Shown: piece by piece, positions 34,901 through 45,564 of the stretch
Numbering within the stretch: the first letter of the stretch is position 1
Layout: every line of letters begins with the position of its first letter
Source: Tubiluchus corallicola
Lineage: Eukaryota; Priapulida; Priapulimorpha; Priapulimorphida; Tubiluchidae
DNA length: 64,000 bases
Assembly: GCA_030141605.1 (NCBI GenBank)
Contig: JAQGDQ010000095.1
Location: 310,001 to 374,000, forward strand
Direction of reading: 5' to 3'
Position numbers and translations under genes: made by a program
Notes under the pieces: generated by a model
What the model saw: only the letters and a program-made list of their open reading frames with translations
The model's database searches: none
Told to the model about the DNA's origin: nothing

Positions 34901-37089
34901 GAATTTTCCCAAAACATTTCAGAAACCACAGAATCTTCTGATGTTTTTGCAGCATGCAAGAAAACTGAAATTCGTTTTGAAAAACACGATGACAGTTCGA
35001 TACTAGAATATGCTTCATTAGAATCTCTAAAATACATGAAACGTGTGCAAGATCACATAAAGATCAAAGGCAGACTTGTTTCACTTTCTCAAGACGACTT
35101 TCTGAAGCTTCAGTCTCAATTATCAGACATTGCCTTAGCTGGCGGAATAAGTAAACAGGGTTGTCAAGCACCTGTGCATTTTGCAAAGAGTGAGGCTACG
35201 TTGGAAAATCCTACCAGACCACTTAATGCCGATAAGGTTGCCCTAAATACATTTGCAGTTGCTTTATCGAATTTATTTTTTGATGGGAGGAATTTGAATC
35301 TGTCATGGGAAGACTTGGAAGACATCCATACCTTATCTGTTTCAGTCTTACAGGAACACACAGGCATGATGTATGATTCAAGTCCTTGCCACGAACCCTC
35401 CACATCCTCGTTTCAAAATCTAGGTATTATTACTTTAAAAAAATTACGTGTTAAATAATGGTAATGCAGTTATAGGTGCACTTAAATTGGTGGTGATGTC
35501 TTAAATACTAAGAAAGTTGCTGATAATATTAGGTATGATAACATACTTTTATGTATATTGTGCTTTGTGAACAATATGCTTCCTGCATATGGTTACCATA
35601 TTGTCTGAGTTGAAAAAGAGGACACTTTTTTGCACACTTGTAAGTAGTTAAAAATGACCAGTCTAGGGTCTATTGAAACAATGCAAAATAAAATGTAAAT
35701 TATACAAATAGGCCTACGTGTATTCTAATAGCAATACCAAATGGCTATACTGCAAAAAACATTAACAAACTGCAACTGTCAGTCGCCTGCTTCTTCTTGG
35801 CTCTCAGAAACAGTTATGCTTGAACTTGACTGAGTCTGAGACTGAGACCAAGAATACTTTTCCGAAGACCGAATTGCTTTCAGCAATTTCGGTCGACTGC
35901 ACAGATTTGCATAAAAGTCTTTGCATGACAGATGTTTGAAATTATGATGAACAAAGAGAATTCCTTTCACGGATTCAACATGCAACTTGTTTCTTTCCTT
36001 TGTCCACTGGCTTTGCATAAATCGAAACACTCATTCAGTGTTAGCGTTGTGTGACAGCATCGCAAAGAAAGTCTCATACTGTCGTAGGCCTCTGCAGTTG
36101 GCAACGTCCGTACATACTTACGGATTGAGCCAACACCCGGACAAACTGCCGATTTTTTAAAAACCTGCCCGGACAGAGGCCCAAAAAGAGGACGTGTCCA
36201 GGGAAACCTGGACGTATTGTAACCCTACTTCTGCATACGTACAGAAACTGTTTCTGGACAGTCTCTGTTATAGCACGATTGCAGATTTGAATTGAATTTT
36301 TCAAATTTTTCAAGTTTTAAAAGTGTGACGTGTAACAATGTACCTACCTGGAATGCACCAATTGTACGAACTAGTGATAGGAATGAAATATAATTTATTA
36401 GCAAGATATAAAATAATTTTATTTTGAGATAGCAATAATCAGTTTTTTAATTTCACTTTCACTATATGATAGTGGCTGTGTTTTCCTTTGAATTCTGTCT
36501 CTATTATGATGATGTGTTTTCTCAGAGATTTAGAATAATTTTAAGTGAAAATTGTGTACGTCACTGGCTTAATACAGAAAAAAACATGTTTTGCGGTAGT
36601 TTTCACAATCAACAACCAATTATGCCCCAGTACTGACGGCTCTCTAATTCTTAGCCAATTTTCATTGAAGACTTGGTCGCAATGTTTACCCTCGTGTATA
36701 TCATCACTGTGACCTGTGACTTTAATGATAACTGAATTTCTTGTAGCTGAAGTTTTACAAATTAAACAGTCCATTGAAAATGCCATATCAGATGTAGATG
36801 TTGCCGGACCAACTGGCCAAGAAGCTCCTTTTCAGGTAACATGTTTTTTAAGTGTACAGTGCAAATAGCTTATAAAATTTATTAAGGGTATAAATGATTA
36901 AATGCTTTTCATTAATTGTTAGTAGTTGGCAATTAAATTGGGTGCTGTATGTTACGTAGTAAGACGGATGAATTGCTGTTTAATTAGACAAAATTTTTAT
37001 TACAGGACAGTGACACTTCTAGTGATGAAATGCTGCTAGACTTAGTTGATGCTCCACCAGATGATTCAGGAGACAGTTCAGATACCTGA
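22276..37089 (+). CDS. PELP1: PELP1 (Rix1-complex / nuclear receptor coregulator), 21 exons
   Basis: Joined exons: 22276-22398, 24030-24097, 24586-24691, 25173-25322, 25659-25733, 26532-26600, 26929-27079, 27604-27718, 28022-28109, 28308-28396, 28918-29028, 29391-29529, 29904-30042, 30257-30312, 30508-30711, 31300-31935, 33021-33161, 33651-33791, 34610-35423, 36747-36835, 37006-37089. All borders are AG/GT, all phases agree, and the product is about 1195 residues (human PELP1 is about 1130). The start follows an in-frame TAA (22270-22272). In the known family, PELP1 works in the nucleolus with TEX10, WDR18 and SENP3 in 60S subunit maturation and also acts as a nuclear-receptor coregulator. 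Identity rests on alignable N-terminal exons and on a C-terminus 'MLLDLVDAPPDD' that matches the vertebrate ending. Exon borders are by eye; small errors are possible. Confidence 0.88.
22674..22922 (-). pseudogene. LINE ORF2 fragment in PELP1 intron 1
   Basis: An 82-codon minus-strand frame reads 'SVKR'-like 'SIKRMALRATFVSAVMHS', 'CESWLV' and 'CIKKCLGVRKTTQNDL'. This is the pattern of the thumb region of LINE ORF2 proteins (a YGCETW-like motif, then a LGVRxTTPxD motif). The fragment is short and isolated. Confidence 0.5.
32877..32950 (+). repeat. ATT/ATC triplet tract in PELP1 intron 16
   Basis: Imperfect att, atc and ata triplets run over about 75 bp. Nothing else is seen in this 1085-bp intron. 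Confidence 0.75.
33021..35423 (+). CDS. PELP1: PELP1 exons 17-19: unrecognised central segment
   Basis: Three exons (47, 47 and 271 codons) are open in one phase only, and that phase fits both neighbours: exon 16 ends in phase 0 and exon 20 needs the one base that exon 19 leaves over. They encode residues 774-1138. The composition is that of a folded, mostly helical protein (many Leu, Phe, Ile; Cys at several positions; 'LIHKQVMTHLTGPRYCTFCSK'-like region kept short here). In vertebrate PELP1 this part is a low-complexity Pro/Glu tract. I do not recognise the segment. An alternative donor one codon later (31938) is possible for exon 16, as is an internal donor in exon 17 near 33111. Confidence 0.7.
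33792..34609 (+). other. PELP1 intron 18
   Basis: The 818-bp intron has GT/AG borders. At 33880-34200 two segments weakly resemble opposed ends of a pogo/Tigger-type element ('aacctttgttata' and 'tcggttatagctga'), but they are too diverged to call. Otherwise nothing is recognised. Confidence 0.3.
35588..36227 (-). mobile_element. hAT-like DNA transposon remnant in PELP1 intron 19
   Basis: The ends form an imperfect inverted repeat: left 'tatggttaccatattgtc' and, reversed, right 'tagggttacaatacgtcc'. The left end also carries 'aaaagaggacac', matching the subterminal 'cctctttttgg' of the right end. Flanks ttcctgca (35580-35587) and cttctgca (36228-36235) agree at 6 of 8 bases, as expected for an aged 8-bp duplication. 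A minus-strand frame (36030-35779) reads 'SQWTKERNKLHVESVKGIL', then 'CKDFYANL' and 'LLKAIRSSEKY', the form of a hAT-type transposase C-terminus. Most of the transposase is deleted. Confidence 0.75.
36747..37089 (+). CDS. PELP1: PELP1 exons 20-21: conserved C-terminus
   Basis: Exon 20 gives 'EVLQIKQSIENAISDVD'. Exon 21 gives an acidic end with 'DEMLLDLVDAPPDD', then the stop TGA at 37087-37089. The 'MLxDxhDxPPDD' pattern is the signature end of PELP1 and shows that exons 17-19 lie inside the same transcript as the N-terminal exons. Confidence 0.8.
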
Positions 37090-37206
37090 TCGTGTCATAA
37101 ATTTGATCATTTCTTTATTTACCTACTGAATTAATGAGATGCGTTGATTTGAAGGTCACATCATTTTAAGATGTAATAGGTCATATTGTAAATAATTACT
37201 AATTTG

Positions 37207-37212
37207 AATAAA
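37207..37212 (+). terminator. PELP1 polyadenylation signal
   Basis: AATAAA lies 118 bp after the stop codon. It is the first such hexamer downstream and the likely 3' processing signal. Confidence 0.6.
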
Positions 37213-38789
37213 ACTTAAGCTGCTAAAATGGATAGTACTGTCTAAAATACAGGAACAGATATCCACACATTGACTAACGCCTGACTGTATAATAACAATT
37301 TTAAGTACCATTAAATTTATTTGCATCAAGTAACTAAACCTCCAATAAATTATTACTAATGTATCAGTTACAATCACATTTATTCAAAGAAATTCAATGA
37401 GCATTCATTTGCCATTGCCCAACTGAAAGAAATGCATGTATTATATAATCACTGACAATGGCTCATAACACACACCGATTTTGCACCACAATTATTCATA
37501 ATTAAGCAAACTTTATTATCAACACTCTAATCACATTTTAATGATATTGTTCTCACTGTTAAGTCATCTGTATGCTATAGTACAAAATGCTGAAGGTAAA
37601 TTTATAAAAAGACAAAAGAACACACTGCAATAAATTTTAAACACTACAATGCATATACATCATGTGTTTAAACTAGCGATCCATTACTGAATGGATTTAT
37701 TGATACCTTACGATCACAATCGCCAGAAGTATATTGATGACTGTGATGTTAGTTTCCAGCAATACGTGATTGCTACTGATTTCAAAAACTGTCAAAGACA
37801 ACACTACACATGTCTGTATTCTAGTTACCAAAAAACATGCTGGCTGAACAACAATTAAATATAGTGCTAACAGACCTCAAAAACGAGTTCATGAATACAT
37901 AAACTAAACGCACTATGTAGCATCTAGTTTTACATTACAATGACGCTATTATATCACTACATAATATATGTACATATATGCGTGTATATTCAGTATAACA
38001 ACTTAAAGAATGACTAGCATCAATACGCTGAAAACAGCACCTATGTTTTACTAATGAGAGATATATGAATGCTACAGTTAGTAAGTTAGATTGTCTGAAA
38101 ATTACGCATCATAAATGCAAAAGCAAAAACATAGTTAACAAAGAAATTGCCACTTACATTAAATCCCGATGCAGTAAATTCTAAAAATGAATACTGGTTT
38201 TCATGTAATCTTTTCCACAACACAAATATTTACCGCTTAAACAATTACTAGTAATTTTTAAGTGTATAAAGATATGCAACCTTCTGTTACTGCTATATCT
38301 TGTCAAGACGGCAAATCCAGCAAACATTTTTTAAAATTTTGAAGAATTGGCTATTATCAAACCTTGAAGCAAAAATTTATCATAAAAATAATTATTATGC
38401 AATACAATAACTATACACTTGTACCACAATTACAATATTTATAACTAATTAACACACATAAGGCCATCCAACTAGTAACTCAATAAATAAATTGGGGCTT
38501 GAAAATTTATATTTTCATTTCTTTGCGCACCTAGTGTACCTAAATTGTATTTAGTATAATTCAGAAAAAATGTGGCCATAATGATTTTCAAATGACAATA
38601 TGAAATTTGAATTAATGACCTAAGCAGTCTACTAACTTGCTGTTTTGCATGTTTCTTGCACAACATATGCAGTTAAACAATGACACATATACTTTCAACA
38701 AATAATTTATAAAAATAGAACTTTCAACTTTAACAATGATTCAACATTGTGTACTACAAAAAAAGTGTTCAAATTGCAAGATCTACATT
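37213..38789. other. Intergenic, AT-rich, between convergent PELP1 and MSRB
   Basis: No frame with family resemblance and no arrays. The next feature, a transposon copy, begins near 38790. Confidence 0.4.
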
Positions 38790-39139
38790 GTACATGTTAA
38801 GAAATTCATATTATACTCGAACCTAAAATTATAGATTGGAATAATTCAGCACTTCAACCACATGTTTTTTATCATTAAAACGTTTGAAACATCGTGTAAT
38901 AGGCACAATTCAGCTGCAATTTTTGTGGACAATTTTTAAACAAGTTATTAGTGTATTTACTGCAGAACAAAATCAAGTAAAATGCCTGGTCTTTGAGAGA
39001 CAGCTTTTTATTTATGATTCAATAATCTTTAAAACTGAATTCGGATTTGAAAATGCTAAAATTCGACTTGATGAGAGTTTGAAAGTCACAATTTCGATTC
39101 GATTCAAATTTGCTTTCTGGTGAAGAATGTTCACCCTTA
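38790..39139 (-). mobile_element. Diverged copy of the hAT-like element found at 51403-51788
   Basis: On the plus strand this stretch matches the reverse complement of 51403-51788 for most of its length. Shared pieces include 'aattatagatt', 'gaataattcagcact', 'ctgcagaacaaaatcaagta', 'gaaagtcacaa' and 'gctttctgg'. Its right end, 'tgttcaccctta', corresponds to the element's terminus. The left terminal repeat is not recognisable, and I see no target duplication. Confidence 0.75.
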
Positions 39140-39755
39140 CTAAAAAGCTAGAACGACTCTCTTACTCGATTTCAAAATGCAAAACACACATTACAAAACG
39201 TTTCACAATGAAATATGAAAACAGTCAGCCCACAAATAGCAGAGAAACTATTGGGATAAGTTACTTGTTAAATTGTCTGCTTTTGTTTCATATAATAAAT
39301 AAGCTATATGAAGGAGGCATAACAACTGTAAATAACAAAGCTCAAGAAAAACTAGTGGCATGATGAAAAATGATATTATTTGCATATGAATGATAGCTGA
39401 AGCAACAATCACATAATATCCAACATTTCTAAATATTCAGCAAATTCTCTAAACTTTCTATTACGATCAAAGTTCTTATTCAATTATAAAACCAGGCAAA
39501 GTCAGGGAGCTAAAAAATAAATGGTTATAAATATAAAAACATAATCATAAAAACGAAATGAAGAAAACTTAAGTCTATTGTTGTATTTTGAAATTTTGGA
39601 AAAATAAACTGATAAATTAAAGAGGTGTAGGTGCCATATTTTCAAAATTTTCTTTGTATTGGAAATTAGAGGATGTTTGCCATATGGAGAACAAGGTATC
39701 CCTTGTTCTGATAAAACATAAATTATTTGATAAATATAATGGAACTGCTAAGCTG
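39140..39755. other. Region downstream of MSRB
   Basis: Probably MSRB 3' untranslated sequence followed by spacer. I find no AATAAA on the minus strand within about 300 bp of the stop, so the 3' end is not placed. Confidence 0.35.
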
Positions 39756-40247
39756 TCACACATCTGTCTCTTTGTGATTCCCTTTCTCCGTGATTTTGTG
39801 AAATCTAAGAGCGGCTGAATTTATACAATAACGTTTTCCAGTTGGCTTTGGGCCATCGTCAAATACGTGACCTAAGTGCGCTCCACAATTTGCACAGGAA
39901 ACTTCCATACGTAATGCACTGCTGTCTTTAGAAGGAAGTAGTACCAGAGGCCCACCACAGCCTGCATACAAAAATATATATTATAGTTATCAGGACACTC
40001 ACTGTACATTTTCAACTATGTTAATCATTTTATGTGCATTCATTATACACATACACATACACAGTTAACGTTTAACTGGTATGACGAAAGCAGGCGTACC
40101 TCTATAAAGAATTTCCGATTTTGGAAGATATGTTGTACGTGGATGACATTTCAAACACTGCATAGCTAGTTTTTCATATTTTACCTATTTTTTATTGATC
40201 ATTTAAATCTGTATAATTAATTTCGGTTGGTATGTTACATCTATAAC

Positions 40248-40290
<43 letters not shown>

Positions 40291-42403
40291 ATATATATAT
40301 AAGATTTGAGGCTACAGCTCCAACGACGGCACCATTTGAGGCGATCCATGTATCAAACAAAAGGTCTAGATCTAGTGTCATGCCATTGGGGGTTTATTTT
40401 TCGAATTGGGCCCACCGGGATGAATGGGGCGGCGGAAAACCTTCAAAAATGGCCATTTTTTACAAAACTTATACCTCTTATTTCTGGAGAATGGGAATGG
40501 AATGAGCCGGGGTCGGTGCCGGCCATGGATAGATAGCCCGTTCAACGGTGGATGCAGTAGGCATATCTAGATTTCGTGGGAGGGCCACAGCATCCGATAA
40601 CAGGCGTTTTCACGGACCCAACTCCCAATTTGTTCGAAATTCTGGCCAAATGGCCTGTAGAAAAAACGTTCTAGGGGCGCTTAATGTGATTCTTGGAAGG
40701 AGATATTTGGCTCTTTAGAAAGTGGAATAACAGGGCCACATGATGATATGGGCTATATTTTAGGAAACGTCCCCCAGGAGGAGTGGCGACGACTTAATCT
40801 GATGTTCCATTTTTGGCAATTTTCGCTTCGAAAACTGCTGACGCAAAGCCATTGTTCTGACGTCATCCATTATACTCTGCTTATAACCTTACAACTTTAA
40901 TTCAGTGAAAGTTGCTACTGGCTTTGCATTATAAATGAGAACTATGTAGGATGTTCGCATATTATTGATTATAAGTGTATTTATATGCAAAATTTTTGCG
41001 GGGCCTTTGCTAGTTTATTAATTAATTTACCATTGCTTAACGATGCTGTGTTGCTTGCAAAGTGCTGAACTGTATAAAAATATTGAAAATAATAAAGTTC
41101 TATAATTAACATGGTAATTACATAAAATGTAGTTGAACAGTTACCAATTAATCACCATAATTAAATAAAATTTCAAAGTGAACTAACCATGCTCTGCTGC
41201 AATACATTATATTTCTAAAATCTAAATGCACACTAGGAAATGTTTTAAAATCGACACTTAGATACAATAGTATATAAAAAAACATACAGATATAATTTTT
41301 TGAAATAACACCTAAATTTTATAATATAAGTTAGTTCAAAAAGTCCCTTATTATTTTTAAAAATTTAATAGAAATTAATAGAACTTACAATATAATATAA
41401 CTATCAAACACTAAGTGAGAGTTTACCTCACATTGTTAGTTAACTGTGCAAAGAAAATCAAATTAGTGAGTGCTTGAAACACCAAATAATGACTTACCAC
41501 ATCCAATGCCATCAGCTTTCAAATTGACCTTGCTTGGTGACACAACATCTGCAAATGAAGGCCATCCTGTACCAGAGTAATACTTTGCCTTGGAAGAAAA
41601 CAATAGTTCTCCACACACTACACAACAATATATGCCATTTTCCCTATTTCTGTAGTGTTCACCAGTGTAAGGTCTGCAAGAAGCGTGAATTAAAACATTT
41701 AAATGAAAATTGTTTGCACTCAATCTCATTTTAATTTAAAAATTAGCAATTATTTCTTATATTCGAATAATTAGCTTAGAAAGTTAATTAACGGTAACTG
41801 AACACAGCTATTGCTTACGTCAGAAACTAACCACAGTTTGTGCAATGGTAGGCATTTTACCTAGCGAGTCAAGCAGGTTTGTGTAAGTGAAGGGATACTG
41901 TTTAAATGCATGATGTAACGAAAATGGGCTTTACGTCACATGACGTCAGAAACTAACACTGCAGTTCATGATCATGGTTATCACGTACCACCTTCTAGAA
42001 GTAAATCTATACCACATAAGCACATGGTACTCTCGATGAGTAAATGCATAGGAGTATATCAAGAAAAATTACCCACCCACAAGACCAATGAAAAATGAAG
42101 TGAAATGAAAAGGAGTAATACTGCATATCACTATTACAGCCAACAAAAGTTGCATGATTTAGAAAGTAATTTAACAAGCATAATGCTACATATCTCAAAT
42201 TGTGCATAGTCTATTTCAGCACACTCATACTTTTCTGTCCCACATTCCTGTGTAACATGGTACTGTATAGGCGTTAGTTGATTCCTTAGCTCTTGTTTTG
42301 AAATTTGAACTTTAGAATGTTGCTTCTGTGATACACAAAATTGGGTTGGAACTCCATTGAGAGCTTGAGTAGCTTCCACTGTCCCACTAGCAATAACAGC
42401 CAT
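39756..42403 (-). CDS. MSRB: Methionine-R-sulfoxide reductase B (SelR domain), 3 exons
   Basis: Joined exons on the minus strand: 42403-42231, 41673-41498, 39961-39756; phases agree; 184 residues, close to MSRB2/MSRB3 length. The enzyme reduces methionine-R-sulfoxide in proteins using thioredoxin. Visible residues are '[10 protein letters not shown]' (44-53), zinc ligands C75/C78 ('CVVC') and C139/C142 ('CANC'), 'GTGWPSF' (92-98), '[11 protein letters not shown]' and the catalytic Cys162 in 'RYCIN'. The catalytic position is Cys, not selenocysteine. The first Met follows an in-frame TAA 15 bases upstream, and no clear targeting peptide precedes the domain. The loop before C139 is about 15 residues longer than usual; a second acceptor (exon 3 from 39925) would remove 12 of them in frame. 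MSRB3 is the nearest type, but the paralogue is not certain. Confidence 0.9.
40251..40302. repeat. AT dinucleotide tract in MSRB intron 2
   Basis: Alternating AT with two gtat interruptions, immediately left of the GC-rich block. Confidence 0.85.
40303..40870. other. GC-rich island inside MSRB intron 2, probable old insertion
   Basis: About 560 bp are clearly richer in G and C than the flanking introns (many ggg/ccc runs, e.g. 'ggggcggcgg', 'ccggggtcggtgccggcc'). No coding frame of known type and no clear terminal repeats are present. An unclassified transposable element is the simplest reading. A perfect CRE palindrome TGACGTCA lies at 40858-40865 at its right edge. Confidence 0.45.
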
Positions 42404-43149
42404 GTCTTCACCATTTGATTAGAGTAAAAAACTAGAAAGAAAAAGAACTAAGTAGTCAATGAAATGTTCACTTTTAGACATAACATTCTGTATCTTCGTC
42501 ACAATTCGGACTCTATCCACCAATAATACAAACACAAACAAGCCTATAAATTATATATATATTCCTGCATTGTTGTACGGTTTGTTTATGCTACTGATTA
42601 TACTCAATTTGTTTATGTCTTTATTGTTCGATGTTACTCCAAGAATAACCATATCCTAGAATGTTGATGAAGGAGTACTGATATAAGCATCAATTTTTGT
42701 GTATGTTGCTCAATTTTTTAGAAATCACTTGACATTGCTTCTGAAATGAAATGAAGTTTTTAAGTTAATATAAGCCAGAGGTAAAACGGCACTAATCGAG
42801 TTTATGACAATGTCTAATGAGAATATTGCAACAATATTTGTGGAATGTTGTGTAATAATAAAAATATTGCAGTCTGTTCAGTCTATCAGTTTAACATTTT
42901 AACTAAAATTATTAGGCAATGAAAACATGTTTTTGTAACCGGTTATTTTAACTTTTTTTTATTTTCAGACTCATACTGACTTTAAATAATTTCTTCATAT
43001 TATTTTTTCCACATTTTGCATTTCCAGTAATAACAAGTCCGACACAAATTATAAATCTTTCAGCTATACTCATTAATAACATTTAGACTATAATATGATT
43101 ACAAATTTGGTAACTTACTGACTGATGTCACCGATCCCCACCCTGTATT
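42404..43149. other. Spacer upstream of MSRB
   Basis: The MSRB promoter and any 5' untranslated exon should lie here. A possible splice acceptor 'tttctag' stands about 30 bases upstream of the MSRB start. No other feature is seen. Confidence 0.35.
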
Positions 43150-44740
43150 TCGTATAAGTGATTTAATACTGCCCTTATCCAAGCAGAAATTTTCTTATAG
43201 AACTTTGATTCAAGATTTATGAAATACTACATTGGATGAGGTTCTTGATAAAATAAGGCCACCAAGAGCTTCAATGACAAATTCCAAAATATTTATGCCA
43301 CTCATATCTGGGAAAAGCAGTTAGCAGTTAATTCAAATAAGGCAAAGGACCACTGGATTATGCCTGATTTATTGCAGTCTATGAAATGCAAAAATGTACA
43401 AATTAGCACTGAAAGGTAATCGTGCTTACAATCAATATACCAAAATAAAGTGAATAATCTTATAAAACTTTTTGTAGTAATTATATAAATGAATTGCTAC
43501 AAAAATAATACAAAGAAAACCTCTACGATATTGAAACAAATCATGAACAAAGGCTAAAAATGAACTATTATTAAACTATTAAACTCAACATCAATAATAG
43601 AATACTGACCAACAGATAATAGCTGATAAATTCAGTTAATATTTTGCAAATACAGGACCATCTCTTACAATTAAAATTGGAAACTCAAATAAGGTTTGCT
43701 CAGAATAGTCAATGAGAAATTATCTTAACTCCTTTTTTGAGCCGATCAACCCTACTGTGCAGGGATGGCTCTAGTTTGACGCTCTTAGCAAAAGTATATT
43801 TAGGGTCAATGCCTTCCCTCCAATGTCTCTACCATATCCCTGAAATTGAAGTTTTCTGGTATCATATTACAGTAAAGTATAATGGTATCTGTATGTCAGG
43901 CTGATACATGTACATAGTACAAATGTGCTTAATTACTTATCTGCAGCTGATAGGTACATCCTGGGTCTTCAGGAGCAATGAAATTCCTACAGCTTCAACC
44001 ACTCTTGGCTAGATTTTCCTTCAGCCTTTTCATAAGAAAATTTTTGAAATTCTAACTTCTCTTTTTCATATACATCCTCCTTTCTTACATCCATTTTGTT
44101 AGCTTCAGGGTCTTCACAACCTTAACTCGGGTCTGGTTGCAAATGCTTCACTGGCAACTATTTTGCTATTCATTATCATCACTTTACTTTTTTAGTTTTC
44201 ATTTCCTGTAACTCGGGTCTTCTGTTCCTGTAACTCGGTAACTCCTGTATTCTGCTCCTGATATCTTCGATTCTAATAGGTTAATCTGCCATAATTACAT
44301 AAATGTCGTTCTCTCCATACAAGCAGTGAAGTGGTTAAACAGAGGTCAAAGAAAATTCCTCTGCATTACGAATACAAGCAGTGAAGTGGTTAAACAGAGG
44401 TCAAAGAAAATTAATCTGCAATATGAATGATCTATCAAAATATACAACTGTAACTAAATCACTATTTCGAAACAGTAATATTTTAAATTTAGAAGATTTA
44501 ATTTCATTCAATCTCTCCACATATATGTACAAAACACATTTCGGTCTATTTTCAACTGCTTTTAATAATTCAGGATCATTAATCTGACAAAATATTACAC
44601 GTTTTAATGAGTATCTGATATTCTACTGTAGAATGAATCTTGTTAGACATTTCCTTAAATTCACACACCATTCACAATGGAAAAATATTCTTCCAAAACT
44701 GAAAAGCAGCAAATTTATAAATATTTTTTAAAAAAATTTT
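43150..44740 (+). mobile_element. LINE remnant between MSRB and CNIH4
   Basis: Scattered frames on the plus strand resemble the endonuclease-to-RT linker ('IADKFSQYFANTGP'-like text near 43625-43670, with frame changes). A later 68-codon frame (44381-44587) ends with 'FRNSNILNLEDL' and 'NLSTYMYK', the type of sequence found in the C-terminal region of CR1-like ORF2. The RT core is missing or unrecognisable, so the two parts may be separate fragments. Confidence 0.45.
44317..44412 (+). repeat. 55-bp tandem duplication (2 copies)
   Basis: The segment 'atacaagcagtgaagtggtt...gaaaatt' (44317-44357) recurs exactly at 44372-44412. The bases between copies are partly repeated after the second copy. 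Confidence 0.85.
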
Positions 44741-45555
44741 AAAACGCCAAATGTTAATGCTTAATAGTGAATAAATAATCTAGCTGGTGATTCATATCAG
44801 TTGTATGGCATCCACCAAGGGCTTCTTGTCTAGAATCAATAGTAGCTAATCTAATTATAGCTGTTGGGAGGCGAGTAGGACACCAGCCAAAATAGGACAC
44901 ATTTGATAAAATAAAAGAATCTTATTCCAAGCTAGTAGAATGGCTAATATTAAATTTGGCTTCAATACTAATCCTCTTAAAGTAAAATAAGCCTGCTTTT
45001 TAGGCAATTCCAACATTTGCTTAAGGTACATCATTTTTTATTTTGTCTCGCTTCACAGACAGGTGATCTGTTTCACTACCTCTTGGACAAATAATTGTTT
45101 TCTACTAAGTAAACGGGCTAGGGAGCTATGTGCCCTACATAGTTTCTCTCTTTAAAGCATTAGATACTTAGTTTAATATTATGATGATATTAATGGAGCA
45201 AATAATAATGATGATATTATTGTAAAAAAAATACATTTGTAAATTGTCAATGACTATCCATCATTATTATAAAGTTACTTTTTTCTAACACAAATTTAGT
45301 TTTATGTTTAATTATGTCATAATTTTCTATTCTAGACAGAAATCACCAGTGCCCTACTTGGAAAAACTTGCAAGAAATTTAGTGCATGCGCTTTAGCGGA
45401 AGTATTCTACTTCGGCTAGTGGCGTACTCCGCACCCTACAATAGTCTTTGTTTTCTAATGCTATGTTTTCTATTTGAGTTTTTTCCTTCTGACTTTTTGA
45501 CAGAAGCATATTATTGGTATACAGTATTCGAATAATAATAGACCTATCCGAATAA
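44741..45555. other. Spacer without a recognised feature
   Basis: AT-rich, no supported frame. Confidence 0.35.
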
Positions 45556-45564
45556 ATTTTTTAT

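Noticed and set aside
40227-40536. Two frames of 76-92 codons over the GC-rich island
   Set aside because: They begin in an AT repeat and show no protein-like conservation; the island is better seen as an unclassified insertion.
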